Assembly: GCF_045291395.1 (NCBI RefSeq)
Contig: NZ_CP152342.1
Coordinates: 3,720,001 to 3,784,000 of the forward strand
DNA length: 64,000 nucleotides
Reading direction: 5' to 3'
DNA from: MR-S7 sp000400995
Lineage (GTDB): Bacteria > Pseudomonadota > Gammaproteobacteria > Burkholderiales > Burkholderiaceae_C
The first letter of the stretch is position 1. Each line of letters opens with the position of its first letter. Shown here one piece after another: positions 46,801 through 54,871 of this stretch. Position numbers and translations under genes: made by a program. The notes beneath the pieces were generated by a model. It saw nothing but the letters and a program-made list of their open reading frames with translations, had not been told where the DNA came from and made no database searches.

Positions 46801-47727
46801 ATGACGCCTACCCCACCTGCGCTACCCCCCGAAATCACCGTATTCGAACGCGGCTGGCTCTCGGCCAACAACGTGCTCATCGTGGGCGGGGGGCATGCCG
46901 CGCTGGTGGACAGCGGCTACTGCACCCATGCCGCGCAGACGGTGGCGCTGGTGGAAGGCGCCCTGGGCGGGCAGGCGCTCGACCTGCTGGTCAACACCCA
47001 CCTGCACAGCGACCACTGCGGCGGCAACGCCGCGCTGCAGGCGCGCTGGCCGGACGTGCGCACGCTCATCCCGCCGGGCCAGGCCCGGCAGGTGCGCGAC
47101 TGGGACCCCTACGCGCTGAGCTACACCCCCACCGGCCAGGAATGCCCGCGCTTTCGCATGGACGGCGTGCTGCAGCCCGGCGGCACCCTGCGCCTGGGCA
47201 CGCGCGAGTGGCAGGTGCATGCGGCGCCGGGGCACGACCCGCACTCCGTCGTGCTGTTCGAGCCGCAGGAAGCCCTCTTGATCTCGGCCGATGCGCTGTG
47301 GCAGAACGGCTTCGGCGTGGTCTTCCCCGAACTCGAAGGGGAGCACGCCTTCGCCGAGGTGGGCGCCACGCTGGACCTCATCGCGTCGCTCGCGCCGCGC
47401 ACCGTCATCCCGGGCCACGGCAGCGTGTTCGCCGACGTGCCGCAGGCGCTGGACACGGCGCGCCGCCGCCTGGACGGCTTCGTGCGCGCGCCCGAGCGGC
47501 ATGCGCTGTATGCGGCCAAGGTGCTGCTCAAGTACAAGCTGCTCGAATGGCAGCGCATCGGCATCGCCGACCTGCACGCCTGGGTGCGGGCCACGCCCTA
47601 TTTCGGCATGCTGCATGCGCGCCACTTTGGCAGCGAGCCGCTGGAGGCGTGGCTGGAGCGGCTGGAGCAGGACCTCGTGCGCTCGGGCGCCGCGCGCCGC
47701 GAGGAAGACTGGCTGCTCAACGCCTGA
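46801..47727 (+). CDS. MBL-fold metallo-hydrolase
   Basis: A 308-residue metallo-beta-lactamase fold protein with the metal motif LVNTHLHSDHCGGNAAL (H-x-H-x-D-H), a second His in VHAAPGHDPHSVVLF and Asp/His in ISADALWQNGFG and TVIPGHGSVFADV. The C-terminal helical region is of the kind seen in SoxH/glyoxalase II-like hydrolases. Substrate unknown. The ATG lies 21 bp after the ligand stop within a sequence (TTTTCATAGCTG) that looks like a remnant of the hairpin repeat; no clear ribosome site is visible, so coupling to the ligase is likely. Confidence 0.85.
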   Translation: MTPTPPALPPEITVFERGWLSANNVLIVGGGHAALVDSGYCTHAAQTVALVEGALGGQALDLLVNTHLHSDHCGGNAALQARWPDVRTLIPPGQARQVRDWDPYALSYTPTGQECPRFRMDGVLQPGGTLRLGTREWQVHAAPGHDPHSVVLFEPQEALLISADALWQNGFGVVFPELEGEHAFAEVGATLDLIASLAPRTVIPGHGSVFADVPQALDTARRRLDGFVRAPERHALYAAKVLLKYKLLEWQRIGIADLHAWVRATPYFGMLHARHFGSEPLEAWLERLEQDLVRSGAARREEDWLLNA

Positions 47728-47816
47728 GCCTGCGCCGCGCGCCAGCGAGCGCGCGAATTGTTGCCGTTTCACTACATCTGCGTCGGATCAATGCATCTGA
47801 ATACAGATATGTAAAC

Positions 47817-47835
47817 AAGAATAGTTATCATTGAC
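47817..47835 (+). promoter_or_regulatory. Fur box upstream of the siderophore receptor
   Basis: AAGAATAGTTATCATTGAC matches about 13 of 19 positions of the Fur consensus, including the TATCATT half. It is 142 bp before the receptor ATG, where a Fur-repressed promoter is expected. Just upstream, ATCTG-AATA-CAGAT (47795-47808) is a second small palindrome. Confidence 0.7.
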
Positions 47836-47976
47836 ATCATCAAGTCGATGGATTACGCATTCCGCGAGCCCTGCAGCTTGACCTCAGCCAGCCGTCGAGG
47901 CTCCAGGCAGGCGGCCCGTGCCACCCCCGTCCGAGCGGCAAGCCAACATCCGCACCCTCTCAGACGGGCCCCTCTC

Positions 47977-50340
47977 ATGGCGCACAAAATCTCATACATC
48001 AAGAGCCGCAAGCATTCCCCGGCCGCCAGGCCGCATGCCGCCGGCATGGCGGCCGCGGCCGCACTCATGGCACTGGGCGCTCCCGCCCTGGCACAGACCT
48101 CCACCGCCGCCCCCACCTTGAAGGAAGTCAAGGTGGAGTCCTCGCGCGACGCGGGCTACACGCCCACCGCGCCGGCATCGCCGAAATTCACCCAGCCGCT
48201 GGTGGACACCACGCAGACCATCTCCGTCATCAAGGAGCAGGTGCTGCAGGACCAGGGCGCCACCACCCTCACCGAGGCGCTGCGCAACGTGCCCGGCGCG
48301 GGCACTTTCTACGCGGGCGAGAACGGCAACACCAGCACGGGCGACGCGATCTACATGCGCGGCTTCGATACGTCGAACAGCATCTTCGTGGACGGCGTGC
48401 GCGACCTGGGCTCCATCTCGCGCGACGTGTTCAACACCGAGCAGGTCGAGGTGACCAAGGGCCCGGCCAGCACCGACTACGGCCGCAGCGCGCCCACGGG
48501 CACGATCAACATGGTGACCAAGCAGCCGTCGCTGGTGGACAGCTTCGGCGCCTCCATCGGCGTGGGCAACGGCAGCTACAAGCGCTCCACCGTGGACTGG
48601 AACAAGGGGCTCGACCACGAGAAGGGCACGGCCTTGCGCCTCAACGCCGTGCTGCAGGACGCGGGCGTGGCGGGCCGCCGCGAGATCGAGAACGACCGCT
48701 GGGGCATCGCGCCCTCGTTCGCCTTCGGCCTGAACACGGACACCCGCGTGTTCGTGAACCTGCTGCACGTCAAGCAGAGCAACGTGCCCGACGGCGGCGT
48801 GCTGACCATGGGCATGCCGGGCTACAGCACGCCCGACCGCGCCAACGACCCGCTGCGCCGCAACTTCCTGAACAGCGCGGCGCGCGTGAACAGCCGCAAC
48901 TTCTACGGCACGGCCTCCGACCACGACGACGTGACGGCCGACATGGCCACGCTGCGCCTGGAGCGCGACCTGTCGCCCACGACCACGCTGCGCAACGTCA
49001 CGCGCTGGGGCCAGACCAAGCAGGACTACCTGCTGTCGGCGTTCATGGCCGCGGGCCGCTCCCAGAACGCCACGACCGGCGTCTGGTCGGACGGCTCGCT
49101 GCTCACGCCCAATCCCGCCGACCCGTCCACCTGGACCATGTCGCGCCTGATCAACGTGAAGGACCAGGTCAACCGCATCCTGACCAACCAGACCAACCTG
49201 AGCACCCGCTTCGCCACGGGCTCCGTGCGGCACGACCTGAGCACCGGCGTGGAGTTCACGCGCGAGGAGCAGAACAACTACGGCCTGGCCACCACCGGCA
49301 CCGTGCCGGGCCGCGTGAGCGTGTACGACCCGGACTCCAGCGTCACCCTGCCCGCCTACCTGCGCAACGGCGCCGACAGCCAGGGCACGACCAACACCTT
49401 CGCGCTCTACGCCTTCGACACGCTCAAGTTCAACGAGCAATGGCAGGCCAACCTGGGCCTGCGCTGGGACCACTACAAGACCAAGTACTACCAGACGGCC
49501 GTCTGCGCGGCCACCTCGGCAACGCAGCCCTGCGGCACCAACCCCGCAGGCACGGTGGTGCCCACGACCTCCAACGGCCTGAAGACGTCGGACACCATCC
49601 TGAGCTGGAAGGCCGGCCTGCTCTACAAGCCCGCGCCCAACGGCAGCGTCTACGTGAACTACGCGCTGTCGCAGCAGCCGCCGGGCGGCAGCAACTTCAC
49701 GCTGTCGGCCACTGCCAACAACGCCAACAGCCCCAACGTGGATCCGCAAAAGGCCAAGACGGCCGAGATCGGCACCAAGTGGGAACTGTTCGACAAGCGC
49801 CTGCTGCTGGCCGGCGCGGTGTTCCGCACGGAGGTCAACAACGAGATCGTCTCCACCTCCGACGGCTCCGTGGACCAGACCGGCAAGAAGCGCGTGCAGG
49901 GCTTCGAGCTGTCCGCCGCCGGCCAGATCACGGCCGACTGGGGCGTGAGCGCCGGCTACACGGTGCAGAAGACCAAGATCGCGCACGGCGCCAACCTGGC
50001 GGCGGACGGCTCCGACCAGCTCACCTACACACCCAAGAACGCCTTCTCGCTGTGGAGCACCTACCGCCTGCCCTTCGGCCTGACGGTGGGCGGCGGCGCG
50101 CGCTACTCGGGCGGCCTCAAGCGCGGCACCGACGGCGCCGTGGGCACGCCCAACTTCACCGAGTCGTTCTGGGTGTTCGACGCCATGGCCTCCTACCAGG
50201 TGAACAAGAACGTGGACATCCAGCTCAACGTCTACAACCTGTTCGACAAGGAATACGTGGCGGCCATCAACAAGAGCGGCTACCGCTACTTCCCCGGCAT
50301 CCCGCGCTCGGCGCGCGTGACGGCGAACTTCCGCTTCTGA
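47977..50340 (+). CDS. fiu: TonB-dependent catecholate siderophore receptor (Fiu-type)
   Basis: This 787-residue outer-membrane receptor starts at the ATG at 47977, giving a signal peptide ending GAPALAQ. The plug domain follows (TQTISVIKEQVLQDQGATTL, EALRNVPGAGTFYAGENGNT, VEVTKGPASTDYGRSAPTG), then a 22-strand-type barrel ending VTANFRF with a terminal Phe. VNYALSQQPPGGSNFTLSAT and YNLFDKEYVAAINKSGYRYF are typical of Fiu/CirA-like receptors. It should import ferric catechol siderophores using TonB. A Fur box precedes it and piuC follows, a common iron-uptake pair. Confidence 0.93.
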   Translation: MAHKISYIKSRKHSPAARPHAAGMAAAAALMALGAPALAQTSTAAPTLKEVKVESSRDAGYTPTAPASPKFTQPLVDTTQTISVIKEQVLQDQGATTLTEALRNVPGAGTFYAGENGNTSTGDAIYMRGFDTSNSIFVDGVRDLGSISRDVFNTEQVEVTKGPASTDYGRSAPTGTINMVTKQPSLVDSFGASIGVGNGSYKRSTVDWNKGLDHEKGTALRLNAVLQDAGVAGRREIENDRWGIAPSFAFGLNTDTRVFVNLLHVKQSNVPDGGVLTMGMPGYSTPDRANDPLRRNFLNSAARVNSRNFYGTASDHDDVTADMATLRLERDLSPTTTLRNVTRWGQTKQDYLLSAFMAAGRSQNATTGVWSDGSLLTPNPADPSTWTMSRLINVKDQVNRILTNQTNLSTRFATGSVRHDLSTGVEFTREEQNNYGLATTGTVPGRVSVYDPDSSVTLPAYLRNGADSQGTTNTFALYAFDTLKFNEQWQANLGLRWDHYKTKYYQTAVCAATSATQPCGTNPAGTVVPTTSNGLKTSDTILSWKAGLLYKPAPNGSVYVNYALSQQPPGGSNFTLSATANNANSPNVDPQKAKTAEIGTKWELFDKRLLLAGAVFRTEVNNEIVSTSDGSVDQTGKKRVQGFELSAAGQITADWGVSAGYTVQKTKIAHGANLAADGSDQLTYTPKNAFSLWSTYRLPFGLTVGGGARYSGGLKRGTDGAVGTPNFTESFWVFDAMASYQVNKNVDIQLNVYNLFDKEYVAAINKSGYRYFPGIPRSARVTANFRF

Positions 50341-50352
50341 CCTTTCCAAGGG

Positions 50353-50368
50353 CGCCCGCGCGCGGGCG
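50353..50368 (+). terminator. Possible terminator after fiu
   Basis: CGCCCG-CGCG-CGGGCG is a GC-rich hairpin 12 bp past the fiu stop, followed only by GTTAAG. Without a T run it would be weak. Confidence 0.35.
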
Positions 50369-50378
50369 TTAAGCTTGC

Positions 50379-50664
50379 GCCCCGGCCCAGGGCGCGTCAT
50401 CCAATAATTCACCACGCGAGGGGCATCCGGGCGGTGCAGTGCTAGGCGAGGTGAGTGCCGTGTAGCTCTGCTCCACAAGCGAGCCGCAACGACGCAATGC
50501 GCCGCCCGCATGCCCCCTTCGGGCTGGCCCCGCAATGGGGCGTCTGCTTTGTCGCACGGCTTGCCAATAGCTGCGGCTATTGGCTGCGCCGCGCTTCGCG
50601 CATCCATCCCCCTTGCGGGGCCAGCGCGTGGGGAATTATTGGATGACGCGCCCTGCGCCGGGGC
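50379..50664. mobile_element. MITE-like element with about 40-bp terminal inverted repeats, fills the fiu-piuC gap
   Basis: The left end (50379-50418) and right end (50625-50664) are inverted copies with about two mismatches over 40 bp. The core GGCGCGTCATCCAATAATTC is at 50391-50410 and its complement at 50633-50652. The 286-bp unit has internal inverted repeats (50419-50434 with 50501-50516) and small palindromes such as CCAATAGC-TGCG-GCTATTGG. It encodes no plausible protein; short frames at both ends translate the same inverted repeat. It looks like a non-autonomous transposon relic or a structured repeat element. Confidence 0.7.
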
Positions 50665-50687
50665 TTTTTCATTGAGGAGCTTCCACC

Positions 50688-51368
50688 ATGATGCTGCACA
50701 TCCCCCAGGTGCTCACGCGCGAGCAGGTGCGCCAGATGCGCGCCGCCATCGACGCCGCCGACTGGGTGGACGGCCGCGCCACCGCCGGCAGCCAAGGCGC
50801 GCAGGTCAAGCGCAACCGGCAGTTGCCCGACATCTCGCCCGTGGCGATCGCGCAGGGCCAGGTGATCCTGCAGGCCCTCGCAGCCAACCCGGTCTTCTTC
50901 GCCGCGGCGCTGCCCTCGCGCACGGCGCCGCCGCTCTTCAACCGCTACGCGGGCGGCGAGACCTACGGCCTGCACGTGGACGGCTCGGTGCGCCGCGTGC
51001 CGGGCGCGCCCGGGTGGCTGCGCACCGACGTGTCGAGCACGCTGTTCCTCTGCGACCCCGAGGACTACGACGGCGGCGAGCTGGTGGTGGTGGACGCCTA
51101 CGGCACGCACGAGGTCAAGCTGCCCGCGGGCGACCTGATCGTCTACCCCGCCACCAGCCTGCACCGCGTGGAGCCCGTCACGCGCGGCGAGCGCGTGTGC
51201 TCGTTCTTCTGGTCGCAGAGCATGGTGCGCGACGACGCGCGCCGCGCCATGCTGTTCGAGATGGACCAGGCCATCCAGCAGCTGCGCGCGCGCCTGGGCG
51301 AAACGCCCGAGACGGTCACGCTGACGGGGCACTACCACAACCTGCTGCGCCTGTGGGCCGAGGTGTAG
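50688..51368 (+). CDS. piuC: PKHD-type Fe(II)/2-oxoglutarate hydroxylase PiuC
   Basis: A 226-residue dioxygenase. It begins MMLHIPQVLTREQVRQMRAA and has the metal motif YGLHVDGSVRRVPG (H-x-D), DPEDYDGGELVVVDAYGTHE, then the second His in YPATSLHRVEPVTRGER with the 2-oxoglutarate Arg. Closing blocks ARRAMLFEMDQAIQQLRARL and LTGHYHNLLRLWAEV match PiuC/YbiX. PiuC is found beside Fiu-type receptors and is thought to aid use of imported siderophore; the exact substrate is not established. The MITE-like element separates it from fiu, so cotranscription is uncertain. Confidence 0.93.
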   Translation: MMLHIPQVLTREQVRQMRAAIDAADWVDGRATAGSQGAQVKRNRQLPDISPVAIAQGQVILQALAANPVFFAAALPSRTAPPLFNRYAGGETYGLHVDGSVRRVPGAPGWLRTDVSSTLFLCDPEDYDGGELVVVDAYGTHEVKLPAGDLIVYPATSLHRVEPVTRGERVCSFFWSQSMVRDDARRAMLFEMDQAIQQLRARLGETPETVTLTGHYHNLLRLWAEV

Positions 51369-51383
51369 GCGGCGCCTGGATCC

Positions 51384-51440
51384 AAGCCGAATCGGCCCCT
51401 GGCGCTTATGCAGCGAGCGCCAGCAGCTCCTTATTCGATA
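51384..51440. repeat. Hairpin repeat (family A) between convergent piuC and slt
   Basis: AAGCCGAATCGGCCCCTGGC, GCTTATGCAGCGAGCGCCAG and CAGCTCCTTATT follow the family layout with a longer stem (CTGGCGCTT / GAGCGCCAG). It lies 3 bp from the slt stop and 15 bp from the piuC stop. Confidence 0.8.
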
Positions 51441-51443
51441 GCG

Positions 51444-53429
51444 TCAGGGCAAATCCTTGTTGGGCTCCGGGCGCCCCGCGTCGCGCGGGCCGACGAGGCC
51501 CAGCCGGCTCTTGAGCGACTGCGGCTGCCCCGTGAGGATGGCCGCGTAGTTCACCGTGTTGGCCAGCACCTTCTTCACGTAGTCGCGCGTCTCGGTGAAG
51601 GGCACGTTCTCCGCCCAGATGGCCGCGTCGATCACCGGCCCGTTGCGCCAGTTGCGCGGGCGGCCCGGCCCGGCGTTGTAGGCGGCGGCGGCCAGCGGCA
51701 TGGAGCCGTCGAAGTCGTCCAGCGCCAGCTTGAGGTAGGCCGTGCCGATGGTGATGTTGGTGTCACGGTCGTAGATCTGGTCCGGCGTGAAGCCCGCCAG
51801 GCCGATCTTGCGCGCCGTCCAGCGCGCCGTGGCCGGCATGACCTGCATGAGGCCCGAGGCGCCCACGCCCGAGCGCGCGTCCATGATGAAGCGGCTTTCC
51901 TGCCGGATCAGGCCGTAGACGTAGGCCGGGTCCAGCCCGATGCCCTGCGCACGCTCCACCACCGCGCCGCGGAACGGCATGGGAAAGCGCTGCGCCATGT
52001 CGATCACGCCCTTGGTGCGCTCGCTGGTGTTGATGCAGCGGTCCCACACCTCCTGCCGGCAGGCGAAATCGGCCGCTGCCAGCAGATCGCGCTCGCCCAT
52101 GCCGCCGGGGGTGTGCAGGTTGGTGGTGTAGTTCCACTCGCGCACACCCTCGCTGCGCAGGCCCAGCAGGATGGCGTACAGCGCCCGGTTCAGGCCCGGG
52201 TTGGCGCGCGCGGCGGCCTTTTCCTCGTCGCTCAGCGGCGCGGGCGCGGGCGGAGGCACCACGCGCTCGCCCAGCTCTTCCAGCGCCAGCTGCTCGTAGA
52301 AGCCCGTGGTGCCGGCGATGCTCTCGAACAGGCGACGGGCGTTGGCGCGGTCCTCGTCGCCGGGGCGGTTGGACATCAGCGCGCGCGCCCTCCAGTAGGT
52401 CCAGGCGCTGTCCTGGCGCGCGGCGGGGCTCATGGCGTCGATGCTGCGGCCGGCCAGCTTCCACTGGCCGGCGCGCAGCGCGGCGCGCGTCTTCCAGGCC
52501 AGCATGTCGTCGGTCAGGTCGGCGTCGCGGCTCGCGTTGCCGAAGTAGCCCAGCGCATCGGGCGACAGCGCGATGGCCGACTGCTTGCCGATCAGGCCCC
52601 AGAGCCAGTTGCGCTCCTCGGGCGAGAGCTGCGGGCCCCACTTGCTGTCGAGCAGGCGCGCGGCGCCGGCCGTGTCGCTCATGGCCATGCGCACCAGGGC
52701 CAGCACCACCAGCTCCTGCCGCTCCTTGCCCCGGGCCGTGGCGCGGCCGGTGAGGTACTTGGTGGGCGCGTCGAGCGCCTCGCGCAGCTGCGGCAGCGCA
52801 TCGGGCGCGACGATCTCCACCGCCTTGCGCGCGGCGCGCAGGCGGTTGGCCTCCGCGGCAAGGCGCGCCTTGCGCCACACGTCGATGGGCTTGATCTTCT
52901 TGGCGGCGAGCATCTCTGCGGCGGCGTTGGAACAGCCGTCGTCCACGTCGCGCAGCGCGTACCAGTTGCGCAGCACCTCGGCGCCCGCATCCTCGGCGGC
53001 GGTGCCCTTGAGCTGGTCGATCACCAGCGCGTAGCAGCGCACCTCGCGGTCGTCCGACATGCGAAAGTGCGGGTGCACCTCAGCGAACCGGTCCCACTCG
53101 CGGCGCTGGCCGAGCAGCAGCAGCCAGTCGTTGCGCAGCCGGTCCTCCTGGTAGGTGCCGGCCCAGCGGCGCAGGAAGGCCTCGACCTCGGCAGGCTGCG
53201 CCTCCTCCAGCCGCGCGCGCAGTTCCCAGTAGGCGGCCCAGGGCTCCAGCACATGGCCGCGCGCGGCGGGCAGTAGCCCGGCGAGCTTGGGCCGGTCGCT
53301 CTTGCGGAAGGCCTGGCGCATCTCCAGCAGGGCCTCGTCGCCGCGGTTTTGCGCCATGGCCAGCGGCGCTGCCAGGGCGATCGCCGCGGCAGCGACGAGC
53401 GGTGTCAAAATCTTCGGCAGCAATTGCAT
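51444..53429 (-). CDS. slt: Soluble lytic murein transglycosylase (Slt70-like)
   Basis: This 661-residue periplasmic enzyme has a signal peptide (LTPLVAAAAIALAAPLAMA, cut after MAQ), a long alpha-superhelical U/L domain full of TPR-like helices, and a C-terminal SLT domain from about residue 500. That domain has catalytic Glu in GLIRQESRFIMDARS, then GVGASGLMQVMPATARW and LAAAAYNAGPGRPRNWRNG. It cleaves peptidoglycan to anhydro-muropeptides. The start at 53429 is only 14 bp from the divergent 5-FTHF cyclo-ligase start. Confidence 0.93.
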   Translation of the reverse strand: MQLLPKILTPLVAAAAIALAAPLAMAQNRGDEALLEMRQAFRKSDRPKLAGLLPAARGHVLEPWAAYWELRARLEEAQPAEVEAFLRRWAGTYQEDRLRNDWLLLLGQRREWDRFAEVHPHFRMSDDREVRCYALVIDQLKGTAAEDAGAEVLRNWYALRDVDDGCSNAAAEMLAAKKIKPIDVWRKARLAAEANRLRAARKAVEIVAPDALPQLREALDAPTKYLTGRATARGKERQELVVLALVRMAMSDTAGAARLLDSKWGPQLSPEERNWLWGLIGKQSAIALSPDALGYFGNASRDADLTDDMLAWKTRAALRAGQWKLAGRSIDAMSPAARQDSAWTYWRARALMSNRPGDEDRANARRLFESIAGTTGFYEQLALEELGERVVPPPAPAPLSDEEKAAARANPGLNRALYAILLGLRSEGVREWNYTTNLHTPGGMGERDLLAAADFACRQEVWDRCINTSERTKGVIDMAQRFPMPFRGAVVERAQGIGLDPAYVYGLIRQESRFIMDARSGVGASGLMQVMPATARWTARKIGLAGFTPDQIYDRDTNITIGTAYLKLALDDFDGSMPLAAAAYNAGPGRPRNWRNGPVIDAAIWAENVPFTETRDYVKKVLANTVNYAAILTGQPQSLKSRLGLVGPRDAGRPEPNKDLP

Positions 53430-53443
53430 CCGGGAATTATGTA

Positions 53444-54016
53444 ATGGACAAAGCAGCCCTGCGTCGCGCACTGGTAGAAGAGCGCCTGAACCTGCCCGAC
53501 CGTCTGCAGCGGGCCGACGCGCTGCAGCGCGTGATGCGCCTGTGGCTGCTGAACCAGAGCGACACCGTGATCGGCGCCTACTGGCCCATCAAGGGCGAGT
53601 TCGACCCCCTGCCCGCCCTGCACCGCTGGAAGGAAGACGGCGAGTTGCTCGACGAGCCCCAGCGCCGCCGCATCGGCCTGCCCGTAGTGAACAAGGCGCA
53701 CAAGACCCTCACCTTCCACGCCTGGTACCCCGGCTGCCCCATGGAGGAAGACGCCTACGGCATCCCCAAGCCCAAGGACACGGAGCTGATCGTGCCCACC
53801 CTGCTCTTCGTGCCCTGCGTGGGCTACGGCCCTGGCGGCTACCGCCTGGGCTATGGCGGCGGCTTCTACGACCGCACGCTGGCCAGCCTGCAGCCGCGCC
53901 CGGCCACCGTGGGGCTGGGCTACACCGTGGGCTACCTGGACGACTTCGAGCCCGAGCCGCACGACCTGCCGCTCGACGCCATCCTCAACGACAACGGCGT
54001 CGTCTGGCCCGTATGA
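53444..54016 (+). CDS. 5-formyltetrahydrofolate cyclo-ligase
   Basis: A 190-residue YgfA/MTHFS family protein with KAALRRALVEERLNLPDRLQ, IGAYWPIKGEFDPLPALHRW and the signature VGYGPGGYRLGYGGGFYDRT binding ATP phosphates. It converts 5-formyl-THF to 5,10-methenyl-THF at the expense of ATP. The ATG at 53444 is preferred to one 14 codons upstream, which would overlap slt. A repeat element (54022-54151) follows. Confidence 0.92.
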   Translation: MDKAALRRALVEERLNLPDRLQRADALQRVMRLWLLNQSDTVIGAYWPIKGEFDPLPALHRWKEDGELLDEPQRRRIGLPVVNKAHKTLTFHAWYPGCPMEEDAYGIPKPKDTELIVPTLLFVPCVGYGPGGYRLGYGGGFYDRTLASLQPRPATVGLGYTVGYLDDFEPEPHDLPLDAILNDNGVVWPV

Positions 54017-54021
54017 GGAAC

Positions 54022-54151
54022 ACTCCCCTGAGACGCTTCGCGTCTTCCCCCTCTCTCACGCTCCGCGTGGGAGGGAGGACGCAGCCAGCGCGGCGGGGCG
54101 GCCCTTGCGCGGCTACCCGCGCCTGGGCCGCGCCCGCCTTCAGTGCTGCAT
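54022..54151. repeat. Second repeat family (B): multi-hairpin intergenic element
   Basis: The element contains AGACGCTTCGCGTCT (54031-54045) and CACGCTCCGCGTG (54057-54069), two small hairpins in a CT-rich context, then GCGCGGCGGGGCGGCCCTTG and CGCGCCTGGGCCGCGC blocks. I recall very similar intergenic sequences in Acidovorax/Delftia-type genomes; this needs a search. It ends about 37 bp before the GST start. Confidence 0.55.
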
Positions 54152-54187
54152 GTAACGCATACCTTGCTCCACCAAAAAAGGCTCACC

Positions 54188-54871
54188 ATGCTCCAGCTCT
54201 ACATCGGCAACAAGAACTATTCGTCGTGGTCCATGCGCCCCTGGGTGCTGCTGCGCCAGGCAGGCATCGCCTTCGAGGAAGTGCCCGTGCGCTTCGACAG
54301 CTTCGACGCCGGCTCGCAATTCAAGCGCCAGCTCCAGGCCGTGTCTCCCACGGCCAAGGTGCCAGTGCTGGTCGATGGCGGCGTGAGCGTGTGGGACAGC
54401 CTAGCGATCGCCGAATACGTGGCAGAGGCGCACCCCGACAAGCACCTGTGGCCACAGGACAAGGCCGCGCGCGCCCGCGCACGCAGCGTCACGGCCGAGA
54501 TGCACAGCGGCTTCACCGCGCTGCGCAGCCACTGCCCGATGAACATCGAGGCGCGCCTGCCCGAGGTGGGCGCCCTGCTCTGGCGCGACCAGGCCGGCGT
54601 GCGCGCCGACGTGCAGCGCCTGGTGCAGATGTGGAGCGAGCTGCTGGAGCAGCACGGCGGCCCCATGCTGTTCGGCGCCTTCACCATCGCCGACGCGTTC
54701 TACGCCCCGGTCTGCATGCGCCTGGCCACCTACGCGCTGCCGCTGCCGGAACCCATCGCCGCCTACGTGCAGCGCGTGCAGGCGCTGCCCGGCGTGAAGG
54801 CGTGGATCGATGGCGCGCTGGCCGAAGCCGACTTCCGCGAATTCGAGGAGCCTTACCGGCTGGGGCGTTAA
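54188..54871 (+). CDS. Glutathione S-transferase
   Basis: This 227-residue GST has an N-terminal thioredoxin fold, LQLYIGNKNYSSWSMRPWVL (Ser-rich active-site region), with KVPVLVDGGVSVWDSLAIAE (cis-Pro and E-S-type glutathione contact). A helical C-terminal domain has GGPMLFGAFTIADAFYAPVC. The YSSWSMRPW start resembles maleylacetoacetate/zeta- or YfcF-like GSTs; the electrophile is unknown. It ends convergently with the amidohydrolase, the two stops sharing TTAA. Confidence 0.92.
   Translation: MLQLYIGNKNYSSWSMRPWVLLRQAGIAFEEVPVRFDSFDAGSQFKRQLQAVSPTAKVPVLVDGGVSVWDSLAIAEYVAEAHPDKHLWPQDKAARARARSVTAEMHSGFTALRSHCPMNIEARLPEVGALLWRDQAGVRADVQRLVQMWSELLEQHGGPMLFGAFTIADAFYAPVCMRLATYALPLPEPIAAYVQRVQALPGVKAWIDGALAEADFREFEEPYRLGR

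Noticed and set aside
50369..50557. Short frames at both ends of the MITE encoding a shared RGELLDDAP peptide
   Set aside because: They are simply translations of the inverted terminal repeat on both strands.
47992..50607. An 871-codon open frame antisense to fiu and the MITE
   Set aside because: His/Arg/Gly/Ala-rich composition typical of high-GC antisense shadow; no domain, and the receptor on the other strand is certain.
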